A DNA stretch of 64,000 nt from NCBI GenBank assembly GCA_003117195.1, contig BDSI01000016.1, positions 620,001 to 684,000 of the forward strand. The letters run 5' to 3'. The notes under the pieces are model-generated. The model saw only the letters and a program-made list of their open reading frames with translations, did not search any database and was not told where the DNA came from. Source of the stretch: Eudorina sp. 2006-703-Eu-15. Its lineage: Eukaryota > Chlorophyta > Chlorophyceae > Chlamydomonadales > Volvocaceae. Shown here piece after piece: positions 35,253-48,473 of the stretch. Made by a program: the position numbers and the translations under genes. The first letter of the stretch is position 1. Each line of letters starts with the position of its first letter.

Positions 35253-37660
35253 ATGCGAGGCAACAAGCGACGTGCGTCGGCTCCCACGACGGCCGCAAAT
35301 GCGCCGGCGGTAAACGATGCGATACTCGACGTGGTGAGTTACGGAGCCTGCTTCTTTGCAATTGAGGGTGGCAGGCGTAGGACAGTATATGATTTCGTTG
35401 CTGTGTGTGTCGGTTCACCTGACGCAGCCTGACATGTGACACGTGGCGCAATTGCGTGTGACGTGCATAGTAGCACTCATTCGGAATCAATTTATTAAAT
35501 CGATTGCTTTTGCGGCGTTACGCAGGTCAATCGGAAGGGGATGCGTTGCTGCGTCGAGTGTGGTGCAACGTCCACTCCCCAATGGCGCGAGGGCCCGATG
35601 GGTACGTTTTTGCAGCTAGATACGGCCCGACGCTGTATGATACTCGATTGTCGCTTTATGCTGAGAATACGCGTACAAATATTTTCCGCAGGTCCAAAGA
35701 CCTTGTGCAATGCCTGCGGGGTTCGCCGCCAGCGCCTGTTGCGTAAACAGCAGGCGGCAGCGGTCGGCACCGTTCCGACCGCGCCAGTTGCGGCGGTACA
35801 GGCCCGAAGGCGCACGATGGGCCGCGCGGCGCTTCAGGTGCGTGGCCGCGTTGCGCCTTGCGTGTGGTTTGGTGGGTCACGTGGGTCGGTCCTGTCTCAT
35901 GTGGGTCCCCACCAGTTCGCTCGTCATGCGAAAAGAAACGCACGGCAATCCATTTCACGCCATCGTTGACGTCGCTTTCCGGGTTGGGTCGCTGAAAAGG
36001 CGAGCCGCTAACACATACCTTGATACCCTTCCTCGCTCTGGCCTGTGTTTCGCGCGTGGCCCTACAGCACGGCCCCAACGTGGACGCTGACGAGACCCCC
36101 TTCGCCTTGGTATCCGGCTCGGAACAATCAAGCGACGAAACCGAGGTCGTTTGGGCGTCGGCGACCCCGACCAAGCGGCACCAGCCAACGCCAGTACAGC
36201 ATCGCCACCATCCCGTGCGCCACTCTGCGCTGCAGCCGGTAATGCCACAGCCGGAGGTCGAGGAGAGCTGCAACGAGGACGAGAGCGCCGCGTACGACTT
36301 GCTCTTCTTCGCCGGCGTTGAGTGCGGCAATGCCGGTAATGATTGTGGCGATGCCGGTAATGAGTGCGGCAATGCCGGTAATGAGTGTGACCCAGATCGC
36401 CAGATGATGCAGCACGGCCACAACACACGCCGACACGCGCACCCGGTGCGCCGCTTGGACGACTTCTATTACTTTTACGAAGACGAGGCGTCCGGATTAG
36501 ACAGCGGAGACAAGGAGGAGCTCGTCGGCGGTGACGGCCCCGGAGGATGCAAGCGACGCCGTGTGCTGGCGCCGCCTCCATCTTCACACACGGTTGCGCT
36601 TGCCCAGGCGCGGCCGTGGCTGGCGGCATCGCCGTTGTCCTCCGCAACCGAGGTAGGCGCGGAGGCGCATGTCTGCGCCGTGGTGTTGGGCTGTAAGGGT
36701 ATCATTTGCACCTTGCGTCATGCTAGTGTCACGGTTTGTACGCTGAATGTGTGCCTAGTAATGGCGCGTAACGGGTGCGAATAGGTATCCCTTGTCCGCG
36801 CTTGCTTGGGCTCAAACATATCTTGCTTATCTTTGGTTGGCACTTTGTGAGTAGCTTTGCTCGCTTGGTAACTCTTCGTGGTTGGCACTCAGTGGCAGTT
36901 GTCCGTGTCTGGCTGGCAGGACATGGACGACAGCGCGCTGGTCACCGAGCCGAGGAAGGCGACGGAAGCCAACGGTCATGCGAAGGACCCGCACCACCCG
37001 GAGCAGCAGCGGCAGGGCCAGCTGCCCGCGGGGAAACCCGTTGGGACGCCTGGCCCGGACTCGCTGACACCATCCTCCACCGCTGCTGGGGATCTCGGCG
37101 GTCACTTCCCCCCTTTGCCGTCGGCTGCGGTGCCGATGCCGACGCCGGCAGGTGCGCCGCCCGCGGCGGCTGCGGCTTCCTCGCCGCTGGTGCCGATGCT
37201 GACGCTGCCGATGGTGACGCTGCCGGTGCTGCCGTTATCACTGCCGGTGCCGACGCTGTCGACCATGTCAACTGAGCAGTACCAAGCGCTCGCCAAGTTG
37301 TCGCTGGAGTTTCAGAGGGCCTGCTTGCAGCTACACCACGCGAACGTTGCGTGCGAGGCCATCGGGGCCGTGGTGGCGGACCGCCGGCAGGCGGCGACCA
37401 GCGCACACCACGAGGCGGTGTCCGCGTCGCGGCAGCTGGCAGCGGAGGCGCGCGGCCTCGTCGAGAGGCACCCCGCAGTTCGCGACGTGCTGTCGGAGCT
37501 GCACAGTGTGACGGCCGCGGAGAGCGCTGGCGTAGCCCCGTCGGCGGCGGCGGCGGAGGGCTCGGCGGCCACTGCGCGCGATGTTCCTACAGAGGGACAG
37601 CAACACGTCAAGCAGGAGGACCAATCAGCGGCGCCGGAGGGGGAGCAGCAGCAGCAGTAG
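35253..37660 (+). CDS. GATA-type zinc-finger transcription factor, 542 aa
   Basis: A sequence-specific DNA-binding protein expected to act in the nucleus on GATA motifs. Five exons, all phase-consistent: 35253-35333, 35526-35601, 35692-35837, 36068-36652 and 36920-37660 (TAG). Residues about 34-60 form one GATA finger with spacing C-x2-C-x18-C-x2-C; the pieces are CVECGATSTPQWREGPMG and PKTLCNACGVRRQRLLRK, and an intron splits the finger after GPM. The x18 loop is the plant-type spacing. The following basic tail (RRQRLLRK and ARRRTMGR) fits DNA contact and nuclear import. The rest is mostly disordered: an acidic Ser/Glu segment, a CGNAGNE-type tandem peptide (about residues 185-205), a KRRR cluster, a Pro/Leu-rich repeat (LPMVTLPVLPLSLPVP) and a C-terminal helical region with STEQYQALAKLSLEFQRA that could dimerise. 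The intron 4/exon 5 join is the least certain. No downstream TGTAA was seen. Confidence 0.88.
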
Positions 37661-40600
37661 GGGCCGCAACGTGAACGTGGGCACCCTTGGTCTTACATGC
37701 TGGGCCAGAGGCTGCGGCCACAGCAGCAGCAGTTGACCGCAACAGCAGCAGCTACAGCATTAGCACGAGGCCTCGATGTCCATGTCGGGCTTTGTCATCC
37801 AGGCTTGCGTGCGATCCAAGCGGGTCGGTCTGTTTTCGTTTGGGTGGGCCGGTGTCCGGGCGGTTTCGAACCTGGCTGTGAAGCACCGCTCTCAAAACGA
37901 TTCGAGGAGCCCACGGATGGGGCTGAACAAATCTACGCTGCCAGCAGTGAAAGGTTGGAGCCGAGTGCCCACGGGACGAGCCCGCCGCGGCGGGCACTCG
38001 GTCGCGATCCGAGTATGCCGTATCGCGCGCGATGGATGCACAGATTCGACGCACTTTGGATACAGGTTGTGGGTTGTGGGTTGTCAGGCAGGTGATATTT
38101 GGAGTGACGTTCCAGGAAGATTGCCCCATTTCAGGAAGACTGCCCTATCAGGAAGTTCAGGAACGGCCCCCTTTGGGCTGCGGCGGCAAGCCGCCAGAAG
38201 CTCTGTTATTTCCTCCTCGCGGATGCGGCGGGCGGTAGGATCCCCCGAGGAGGATATCCATGTATGGGGAGCCATGTCGGGATGAGAGGGAGGTGCGGGT
38301 GACTCGTCTGTCGCGCGGGTCACGGGGGCCGGGGCGTCGTGGATGCGCGCGTGGCCGAGCCTTCCATCTGATTTCCATCTGATCACGAGCAAATGAGGGC
38401 CTGAATAGCTCGCCATGATATGTCCGGGGTTACCTGGTGGGAGAGGTGCCTTGATCATTCATAATCTGGTTGTGCGTCTCGAGGTGTGCGGCGAGGGGCA
38501 GCGCCGCCGGCGTCACGGCGGTGGGAAACGGCGGTCCACGGGGATCGCAGCCGCCGCAGCGACGGTGAGCCCACGGGGATTTTTGCCGTGACTGCCCGTG
38601 CCCGTGTACAATATGACACGTTTGGCGTTTCTTTAATGCAATGCAAGTTTCGGGTAGGGCAGGCGGCGGGCGGCTCGCGGGGGCCTGGGTCGCACGCGAC
38701 AAGGCCCCCCAGCGCCCTCACTTGTCAGGTCGTGTCGGTTCTTGATGTCTCTTAGACCGCAAACATCATTCGTTAATTAGTTGCGACTGCAGTCTTCCCA
38801 AGCACGGCCCGGCGCGTTACCGCTCCTTTCCCCTGTCTCTCTCTCCCTCCCTCTCCTTCACTCACCCCTTCTTCTCTTCCCCCGTGGTGCGGTGGCGTGG
38901 CTGCACCGTGGGTTGCGCAGCCATCGCCTGGCTTAAACACGACACTTGAAAATAACGTTCGAGGCGAAGCCGCTCTGTGTCTGCGGCTCCTGTTGTACGA
39001 TTCAACTGCATGATTTGAACGTGATGTTACGTAATGTGATTTGGAAGTCGCGATGGGAGAGTTCGCCTTTCATGCGCCTGGTCGCAGCACGATGTGGGTC
39101 GCGGACCCATATGGGCCACACAACAACGGAGAAATCACGAGACGCTGGCTGCTGTTCCGGTGGGTATTGAGGTCGAGGCCGTGGCGACTTAGGTCGTGTC
39201 TGCCGCGGCGGTGAAGAATGGGTTTGTGCTGGGTGTGCTGGGTGGCGGTGACATCGCGGCTGCAAGGGCACCACGCGGTTGGTCGACCCAACGTGAAGGC
39301 CGCCCCCCGGCCCACCGGCGATTGACGCGACGGACCGTCGTCCTTCGCCGTGGTCACGCGCGGCACAGGCTGCAGTGCGCTGTGGGCGGATGTGTGGGCA
39401 GGTGACAAGAGCGGGCACGTCATTCGTCATGGAAGGGCGGCCGCGGATCGGCCTGTGCGCGCGGGCATGCTGCCGCACGGGCCGTGTGTGTGGCTCGGAT
39501 GTCTGTGCGTGGCTGAGAAAAATGACACACACGCAACACACAACAAACACACGCCATGTTTCCTCAATGCGCCTCGCCGAGCCTGTGGTGGGAGAGCCTT
39601 CGCGTGGTGGTGGTTGCTGTGATGTGCTCCTCCGACCTTCGATCTACGCCCGCAATGGTATGGGTTGCTTCGGGCCTACCGCTGGCAGCGGAGGACTTGG
39701 AAGTCGGTTGGAGCGGGACGGCCGGCGGCGGCTGAGGAGGTTGGACACGGCCAGAGCCGAGATGGCGCCATGGCTGGCATTGCATGGGGTCATCTCCGGG
39801 TGCTGGGACGCGCCCGCAAGGCCCGGACGACCGTTGAAGTATCGATCTCCCCGTGCCGCGTGTACGGCCCGTACGATACGGTCCAAACATGGCTCGTGCG
39901 TTTCAGAGGAGCGGAGTCGTTAGCACCAGAGAGCGGCTGCATGGAGTTTGTGACACGTTCGCGGAGATGGTGTTTACTCAAACTAGGGAGAGAGAGCCGT
40001 AGACGCAGGCACAGGGATGGGTTGAACGAGAGATCCGGCATCTGAGAGCGCTTGCTTCGGCGATTGATGTTGAAGGAGGACGACGAGGAAAATAAGGTGG
40101 CTGCGAGGGCGGCGAGCTGCATCGGTGGTCGGTGCTTACTGATTCGGTCGACAGGCCCTGCCACACCGCGCGAGGAAGAAGTGTAATGGCTGGGCGATCG
40201 GAGGTCGCTGCCGCAGCCCCGGCCTTGCGGGGCCCTGCGTGCGTCGTTGTGTGTGTCTGTCTGTCGGTCGGTCCGGTGAAGCTCCAGAGTTTCAGTCGGA
40301 CGGGTCGGATGGAGATCTGTCTCGGATGTCGATGTCGAGGATGCAGCAAGGCGCGGGCATCAAGGGCGCGCAGCTGCGAGAGAGAATCGACGCGCATGCG
40401 CGGGAAGCAACATGTGCGGAAGGCATGGGTGCGATCGTGAGATGCGCGGAAGGCGCGGATGCTCAAACCTCTGGTGTTGAGCGCTTTGGAGTGGTCATCG
40501 GGCCTTGAGGGCGTATTGGCACTGCTCGGAGGAACGGAGGGGGATTGGGGCACCAACGGGCAACGATAAAAGAGCCGGGTTGAGGAACCTGACCAGCTGC

Positions 40601-42815
40601 GATTCGAAGCCCTCCAGACCCATCCTGGACCCATCAAGCCGGCGTGGATGAGGCACGCCGGTGTTAATGAGGCACGCCGGTGTTTGACGAGGTACGCCAA
40701 CGGGCCATGCCAGGAGGCCGGCACAAAACTCGCTCTTTCATATCCTGACAGCGGCCCGTTGAAGTCCCTTGTAGGTTGTCTCTCTCGATTTCGACGGACT
40801 GGCCATTTTCATGCCTTCCAGGACCGTGCTGTGCATCCCGTCGCAGAGTTATGTGTTCCATGTTGCGCCCCGGCTGGCCAGTCCTGGGGCCAACCGCGTT
40901 GTCCTGCGTCGCTCATCATCACGGTTGCGGGCCTGCGTCCGCTAAGCTCTCTTCCTGTGGCCGCGAACGTGGTATAATGCTGGTAGCTGTAAAGGCAGTG
41001 GTGATGATGAAAGCGAGAATGAAAGTTGTGTTGGTGGTGGTGGTGGCCATGGCCTAAAGGAAAGCGCGGATGCAGAGGGCGTGGCGCTGCCGAGGTGACC
41101 CACGTGGGGCGTCCCTCGGTCGTCGTGGACGGGTCACGCGCCGCCCGAGTTACGTCGCACCAGGGCTGCCAAGGTGATCTGTCTGGTCCGCTGCGCATGT
41201 TGCGCTTGAGATTCAAGCGAGAGAGAGACAGCTATCTTCCGGGTGGCGCAGCGATTCAACGTCGGGGCGTTGTTGTTTGCGATCGACATTGTGCACGCGA
41301 GCGACACAACAGAAAGAGGGGGATGGCGCTGCTGTCCGTCGATTGCCTTAACCATCGTACCTGCTGGAAGGTGTGGAACGAACCTCCTGCCATGATTTCA
41401 ACGTATTGATAATCGATGTATTCCCTGCTGTTAGTCCTTCCTGTCTTGCTTTTGATGTTCAGACTGTTGATTAGATATCTATGGTACGATTATCCATAGT
41501 ATGGTACGATGCTGTACGGATGCGTTGCGGTTGGGGCGCGGTGGTGTGACAACGGCAGCGGTAGACGGGGGAATGTGAGCTGCATCCCTGTACTGCGGTC
41601 TTGCGCATGCCAGAGATTGCGCTCTTGTGCATGCCGGCAGCGTTGCTGGATGCCGCCTTGCGCCCGGCGTCGCACACATCAGGGGAAGGCCAGCATTCTC
41701 CACGAGGGGGCGTGAACGACTTGTACAGCGGGTGCTGCAGCGCCATCCGTCTCACTGAAGCCGTCAAGTACCGCCGCGCACCACCGAATAAGGCATGTGT
41801 TCCATTTGATGGATGGTAACAGTTGTTTTTGGACTTCGTAGACCGCTTCTGGTCGCAAGCGAGGGAGCTGTAGTTTTCAACGCACTGATCCATACGTGAC
41901 CGTTGTGCCTTGCCGGGGATCCGTCATCAGAAGTGTTTTGACTTGGTAGAAATATTCCTGTGGTTGTAGCGGTTGCTTGGCGTTGCATCAGTCCTCTTTC
42001 GCATTGTGTGATTTTTGAGCAGAACACCCCGTGCTTCACGTGGGTCGTTTAGATGATTGAGATGAAGTTCGTGATCGCAGTTGGCGGTCGTGGGGTGCAA
42101 GGGTGTTTAGTCGTATCATGGGGAAGGCTGGGCCAAAAGTCTGTAGCCGGCACCCTACGGGGCAAGTTGTCGACGACAAAGCGTTCGGGGGAATATAAAG
42201 ATTGGTTGTCGTTTTGATTTGTGGCGGCCTTGACACCTATGTTGGATACAATGGGGGGAGTCCGTGTGGGGATAATCGTGGGTACCGGTAACCTCGGCTG
42301 GTCGGTTGCCGAGTTGGTCCGCAAGTGAAAGAAATCAGGAGAAAGAGTGAGGGCGGGAGAAAAGCCCTGACGGTCTCGGCGACAATGACCCAGGCGGTAC
42401 GTCGGCTTCCTCCGTCCCTGCCGTCAGCGTGCGCGATGGGGGCAGATCGACCTGGCAGCCGTGGCGTGAGCGTGATATGGTGATGAGCGGCAGGATGTGG
42501 ACGTCCGGGTAGCCCGGCCGCCGCGCATGACGGAGGTGCCCAGGAGGTGCCCAGGCGCCTCTTCGGGTGCTGGGTGCGCGCCCGCCTCTGCTGATGGCCC
42601 CGAGCCGGCTCGTTCCAGTCTGCTACACGAGACTTGGCACACCAAGATTTGCACACAAATCATCTGAGGATTCAATTACGCGCACCCCCGCACACATCGC
42701 TTATTGTAACATACCGTATTCGGTACAAGGGGCATCAAAGGGGCCCTTCGCTCTGCAACCCTCTCATTAAGTAGTCTCTCGGCCGGATAAGTACCGTTTT
42801 GAGGCAACCTACACG
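37661..42815. other. 5-kb stretch without a recognised gene
   Basis: Frames are short and none contains a motif I know. A minus-strand segment at about 38100-38300 (ISSSGDPTARRIREEEITEL, with acceptable composition) could be an exon or a fragment of a mobile element. Small features are a near-perfect doubling of GGCACGCCGGTGTT at 40645-40685 and a hairpin CTATGG...CCATAG at 41478-41500 next to a repeated TATGGTACGAT. I found no transposase or polymerase domain. Confidence 0.4.
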
Positions 42816-42820
42816 TTACA
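42816..42820 (-). terminator. TGTAA poly(A) signal for 5-oxoprolinase
   Basis: TTACA on the plus strand is TGTAA on the minus strand. It lies 252 bp after the 5-oxoprolinase stop codon (43072-43074), a usual distance for chlorophycean 3' UTRs, and is the first such match. Confidence 0.65.
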
Positions 42821-43071
42821 GGCGTGTGCGTGACAGCAAGCGCATCCCATCAACCGCGGCACTCAACGTACCATCGCCGCGGTCGACACCGAACACCGAT
42901 GGCATCCGCAATGAGGGACCCAGCAGGCGGCCGCCACCATTGATATTGCACCCCGCCAGCAGGCCATCTTCCAAACAGGATCACCGGCCGCACCCACGAC
43001 ACGGGCCTCCTTCCCCTGCGAAGGACTGACAAGTGGCACCCCGTGAGGCACCGCATTTCTTCACAGGGCCC

Positions 43072-46000
43072 TCAAACCGTCTCCTGACGGCTCCGGTACT
43101 CCTCCAAACTGCCCTTCAAAGCCACACGCCGGCGCGCAGGCTCCTCCTCCTCCTCCCCGTCTGCGCCAGCCCCGCCCTCGCCGCCCACACGGCGCCGCTT
43201 GAGCGCCCCCGCCGTCGCGGCGTCCGCGCCCGGGGGCCCGTAGCCCCCGCCCCCGGGCGTCATGATGCGCAGCCGGTCCCCGGCCTCCAACTGAACGGTG
43301 GCCTTGGCGCCTGCGGGTGGGCAGGCAGGCAGGACCCAAGGCGGGTGGGCCGGCAGCGAGCTCCCAAGCGCGGATGGGCCGGCGAGATCAAGGAAGGCAC
43401 CGGCCGAGGTCGAAACGGTGAGGCTGAGACGGAAACGCGAGGTCCAGGGTTCCAGCCGGGTGTCAGCTGGGTGGTGCAGACCGCGGTGGCGTGAAAACCG
43501 ACGGCCCACAACCGCGTTTGTACTTTGTGGCCTCGGCACCCCGCCACCCGCTCCAACGACCCGGGGCTTATGAGTAAATAAGCATAGCCCCGAAACCAGC
43601 CCTCCGCCAGCCCACCTAGGTTCACGATGCGGCCGCTCTTCCTGAGCAGCAGGTTGAGCCCGGGCTCCGCGGGCTGGCCCCCCAGCAGCCCGAACGGCCG
43701 CACGGAGCGGCGCTCCGACAGGATGCCCGCAGACATGGGCCTCAGCGCCTCCACCTGGGTGGGGTGCGGGGCGGGGCCGCGGGCCGGCAAGAACGGGGTT
43801 CGACCGAGCGAAGCCGATAGGTGGGGGGAAACACAGGGGCGCGCCAGTTCCGAGCTTATGGTCGGGTGCGAGCTCGTCAGGGTGCAGTACACATGAGGGT
43901 GCCGTACACGTGAGGACAACGGGGCCAGGGCCACCAGCGCAGGTAGGCGCCTGCGAAGACGCGGGCACGCCTCTCCTCTCCGTACCTCCCGTACGACGCC
44001 GTCGCCGCCCCGCCAGCAGCCCGCCCCGCCGGAGGCGGGCCGCAGCCGGAAGGCGTGCAGCACCACTGGGTATCGACGCTCCAGGATCTCCGGGTCGGTG
44101 ATGCGAGTGTTGGTCATGTGGGTGTGCACGCCGCTGCGGCCGTGCCAGCCCGGACCCGCGCCCGCGCCTCCTGCGATGGTCTCGTAGTAGCCCATCTGCT
44201 CGTCTCCGAATGTGAAGTTGTTCATGCAGCCCTGCGCGTTTGCGAGTAAGAAAAATGAAGTGCGTGTATGTGTGATTAGCGATTAAACCGAAACAGCAAG
44301 GGCGGGGAGGGATGGGGGCAGCGGTGGCTTGGGAGATGAGGAGGTAAGGCCCATGGATCGAGCGACCTATGGTCAGATTGAGGGTTCAGAGGGCAGCGGT
44401 CATGCAGTTCCTAACAGCACAAAGGTTGATGCGCGTGCTGACGAGATGGTACTGCCGTTTTGACAGATGCGTTGAGAGGAGCGGGGATTTGCAGCATGAA
44501 TCCGGGTGAATCGGAGTCAGACACGCGACACACAAGCACACGAAGTAGGATGGAAACGTCTGGAGGGGTAATCGGGACTGCGGCGCCATCCCACATTGTC
44601 GTACATGGTGGTACCTGTGACGCTGCTGCCGCCTCGAAGGCCTTGAGCACCACGTCCGTGACCCGCTGGCTGGTCAGTACGTTGCCGCCCACCACCGCGG
44701 CGGTGTCGGAGGGGTTGAGGATGCTGCCGGGGGGAATGCGCACTGTGATGGGCGCCAGGCAGCCCTGACGGTTGGCAGCACATGGGGAGGAGGGAGACGT
44801 GACGAGGGGCTTGACCCAAATAACCTAGGCTAGCCTGACCCAAATCACCTGCCTGACCCGGATCAACTACAGTTTAAATGACGCAGATCACCTGCCTGAC
44901 CCAGATCACCTAGGCCAGCCTAACCCAGATTACCTGCCTGACCCAGATGAGCTGCCTGACCCAGATCACCTAGACTAGCCTGACCCAAATCACCTGCCTG
45001 ACCCGATCACCTAGACTAGTCTGACCCAGGTCACCTGCCTGACCCCGATCACCTAGACTAGTCTGACCCAGGTCACCTGCCTGACCCCGATTACCTAGAC
45101 TAGCCTGACCCAGATCACCTGCCTGACCCCGATCACCTAGGCTAGCCTGACCCAGATCACCTGCCTGACCCAGATCACCTAGACTAGCCTGACCCAAATC
45201 ACCTGCCTGACCCCGATCACCTAGGCTAGCCTGACCCAAATCACCTGCCTGACCCCGATCACCTAGGCTAGCCTGACCCAGATTACCTGCCTGGCCCAGA
45301 TCACCTCGGCTAGCCTGACCCAGATCATCTGCCTAACCCAGATCAGCCAGGCTAGTCTGACCCAGATCACCTGCCTGACCCCGATCACCTAGACTAGCCT
45401 GACCTAGATTACCTGCCTGACCCCGATCACCTAGGCTAGCCTGACCCAAATCACCTGCCTGACCCGATCACCTAGGCTAGCCTGACCCAAATCACCTGCC
45501 TGACCCCGATCACCTAGGCTAGCCTGACCCAGATTACCTGCCTGGCCCAGATTACCTCGGCTAGCCTGACCCAGATCATCTGCCTAACCCAGATCAGCCA
45601 GGCTAGCCTGACCCAGATCACCTGCCTGACCCAGATCACCTAGGCCAGCCTGACCGAAATCACCTTGGGTAGCCTGTCTCAAACCCAATGTGGCCACGAG
45701 TTCAGGCCCCACCTGATTTAGGGGTATATCACTCTGCACCATGCATCGCAATGAGTAGATGATAGCCGAGTATGTAACCGCAGGCGGGGCATTGTGGTTG
45801 GCATACACCTCGGGACCTGAGGAAATGCGGGGTCGGGGGCGAAGGGGGAAAAGGATTGAGGTACGGGTGAGCGGGATGGGGAGCAACCGAGGGAAAGGGC
45901 GTGTGGGTTTGAGTATGGGGTTTGTGGGTGTCGGAATCCAGGGTTGGATCTGGATCTGGGGTGTGTCTGGTTCCGCACCCAAATGTGTCTGTACAAATTC

Positions 46001-48423
46001 AACGCTTTTTTCAGCAAGACGAGAGCCAAGTGGCTCATCCTCGTGCTGTGGACCCACATGCTGTCCCACATACCTATCTCCTCGCTACCTGGCTATCCTG
46101 CTTACTGCGGGTCAAACAGATAAACAGATACCGTGAACAGGACGTGTGCTGTTTGCATGCCGGACCTGCTTGACCAATCCACCCAAGGCCCTTACCCCGC
46201 ACCTGTCCCCTCGAAGTCGAACACCGCGGATCCATCCCTCCGGTCGATGGTGACGGATAACGCGATGGGGCTGCCGTCGTCCATGGTATCACGGGCCGTC
46301 ACCGTGCCCACCTCGGGGAGCCCCTGCGTGCCGTACATGGTTGGGTTTCGGGGCCGGTGAGGGGGGGGACCTGGCAGGGCGACCTCATCCGGTGCGCCGA
46401 GCAAGTGGGTTTTCCCGTGCTCTACAGTAGCGAGGGGGGCATCCTGGTACAGATGCAATTAATGTACGCAGTTCCCTGCTAGTGTGTCCCAAGCGTTCCG
46501 GATGATTGTGTACTCTCGCCCTCTCACCTACACCTCGGCAAACAATTAGTCCAGCACCCCAGCCGCCGGGTGCTGGGCTGTTTTCACCCCTTCCGGAACC
46601 TCCACTGATTAGCAATTACCACCAACCCCTCGAGACACTCCAGCATGCCGCGTACCTGCCGCGCACTGAAGGCCTTGAGCATGTCCCTCACCGACAGCTC
46701 CGCGTTGCGCTGGATGTGGCCCATGAAGGCCGCCACCACCCCCAGCGAGTACTCCCGGATGAGCTCCCCCACCAGCTGGATGCCCCTGGTGTTGGCGGCC
46801 ACCTGGCCATGAACACCACAGGTAGAGAGCAGGGCCAAAGGGAGGGTCAAGAGCAGGGTCAAGAGCAGGGAGACGACGGCGGCGAACACCGCGGGGTTCA
46901 CCCTTTTTTCCGATTTGTCTGTCCTCAGAGACCAGACATGGAGGGGGTGCTCAACGCCCCCGCATCCGTCTCCAAGGCTGTCCAGCCAAGCCCTCAACTG
47001 GATTCCCTCGCCCCTCCCGCCCCTCCCGCACACCCCCCCCGCCGCTCCCGCCCCCCCCCGCCGCTCCCGCCCCTCCCGCCCCGCCCCGCCCCTCCCGCCC
47101 GCCGCCTGCCCCACGCCCGCACCTGCGCCTTGAGGTCGGACAGGTTATCCGACAGGTTGCGGGTGCCGCTGATGCCGGGTATGCGGTCCGCCAGCCTGCC
47201 CGGCGCCAAAAGCAGCTCCTTGATGCCCTCCTCCTGCGGGGAGGACCGGTTGCGAGACCAGAGGGCGGCGAGGGAGGACGGGGAGGAAAAGAAGAGCGGT
47301 TGGGTATGTCTGCGCTGAGCTAAGTTCGGGTACGGTATCGTGCCCGAGCTAAGATGCTGTTGAGAGCGTGAAAATACCGAGAAAAAGCCGGGGATGTTAG
47401 TTCGCCCGGCACGGGGGCCAGGGTGAGCGCGGCAGCAAGTTGGGCTTGCGCTGGAGGCAGGTACGACCGCGAAAGCGACCCGCGGGTCGGGGCCCACCTG
47501 AAAGACGCCCTTGCGCACGATCTTGAAGCTCACCACCGCCGCGCCCTCCTCCACCAACAGCTTGCTGGTGGGTGGCATGCCTGCCGATGTCGAGGGACGG
47601 GCGAGGGACGGTCGGGCCTGGATTGTTCTGGGACGTTCGGGGGTGAGGCCCCCTCCCCACCCCAAAGGTACGGCCTTGCCCTCCCCTCACTCGCCCCTCT
47701 TCCAATGACGCGCCGTCTCCAACCCCTTCCCCCGCACAGGCCTTCCACACTGCCGGGCCAACCCCCGAACCTCCCTTCAACCCCTCATCCGCCCGTCAAT
47801 TCCCGGACCCCCCGTCCACCCCCGGACCTCCTCCTCCTCCGTTCCGGCACTGGACTCACTGCCGGGTGAGATGCCGCCGATGTCGGCGTGGTGGCCCCGG
47901 GAGGCCACGAAGAACACGATGCGCCGCGAGCCGCCACCCGCCCCGACGCCACCGGCACCGCCGTCGTCGTTGTCGCTGAAGACGGGTGTGATGACGGTGA
48001 TGTCGGGCAGGTGGCTGCCGCCTGCCAGCTGCGGGTGGTTGGACAGCAGCACGTCGCCCTCCTGGAGCCCCTCCTCCGCCCCGGGGCCCCCGGGGGAGTA
48101 GTACCGCACCTGAGGGTGTGGGGGCGGTTACCGATTTGGTGCGCTGGTGGTTTTGCGGTTTCGCTGTCTTGTGAGACGACATCAGGGGGACGGGGGACAA
48201 GGCAGACGGGTCAAGGGAGCGTACGGGTTTAAGGGAACCGGGCGGCCGATGAAGGGAGCGGGAACGGGATGCAGAAGCCGGGATAGGTGAATGGCTGGAT
48301 GGCTGCGGGGGCGGATGAAGAACAGACTACACACGGCACACGGCACACGGCACACGATGTGACCGTCGTCAGCCCATGACCCCGACGAGCCCCCCACTGG
48401 GATCGGGCGGGCGGGCGGGATAC

Positions 48424-48473
<50 letters not shown>

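Noticed and set aside
44970..45239. Minus-strand ORF coding a [14 protein letters not shown] repeat peptide
   Set aside because: It is the translation of the 42-bp intronic minisatellite; the 5-oxoprolinase exons on both sides join in phase without it.
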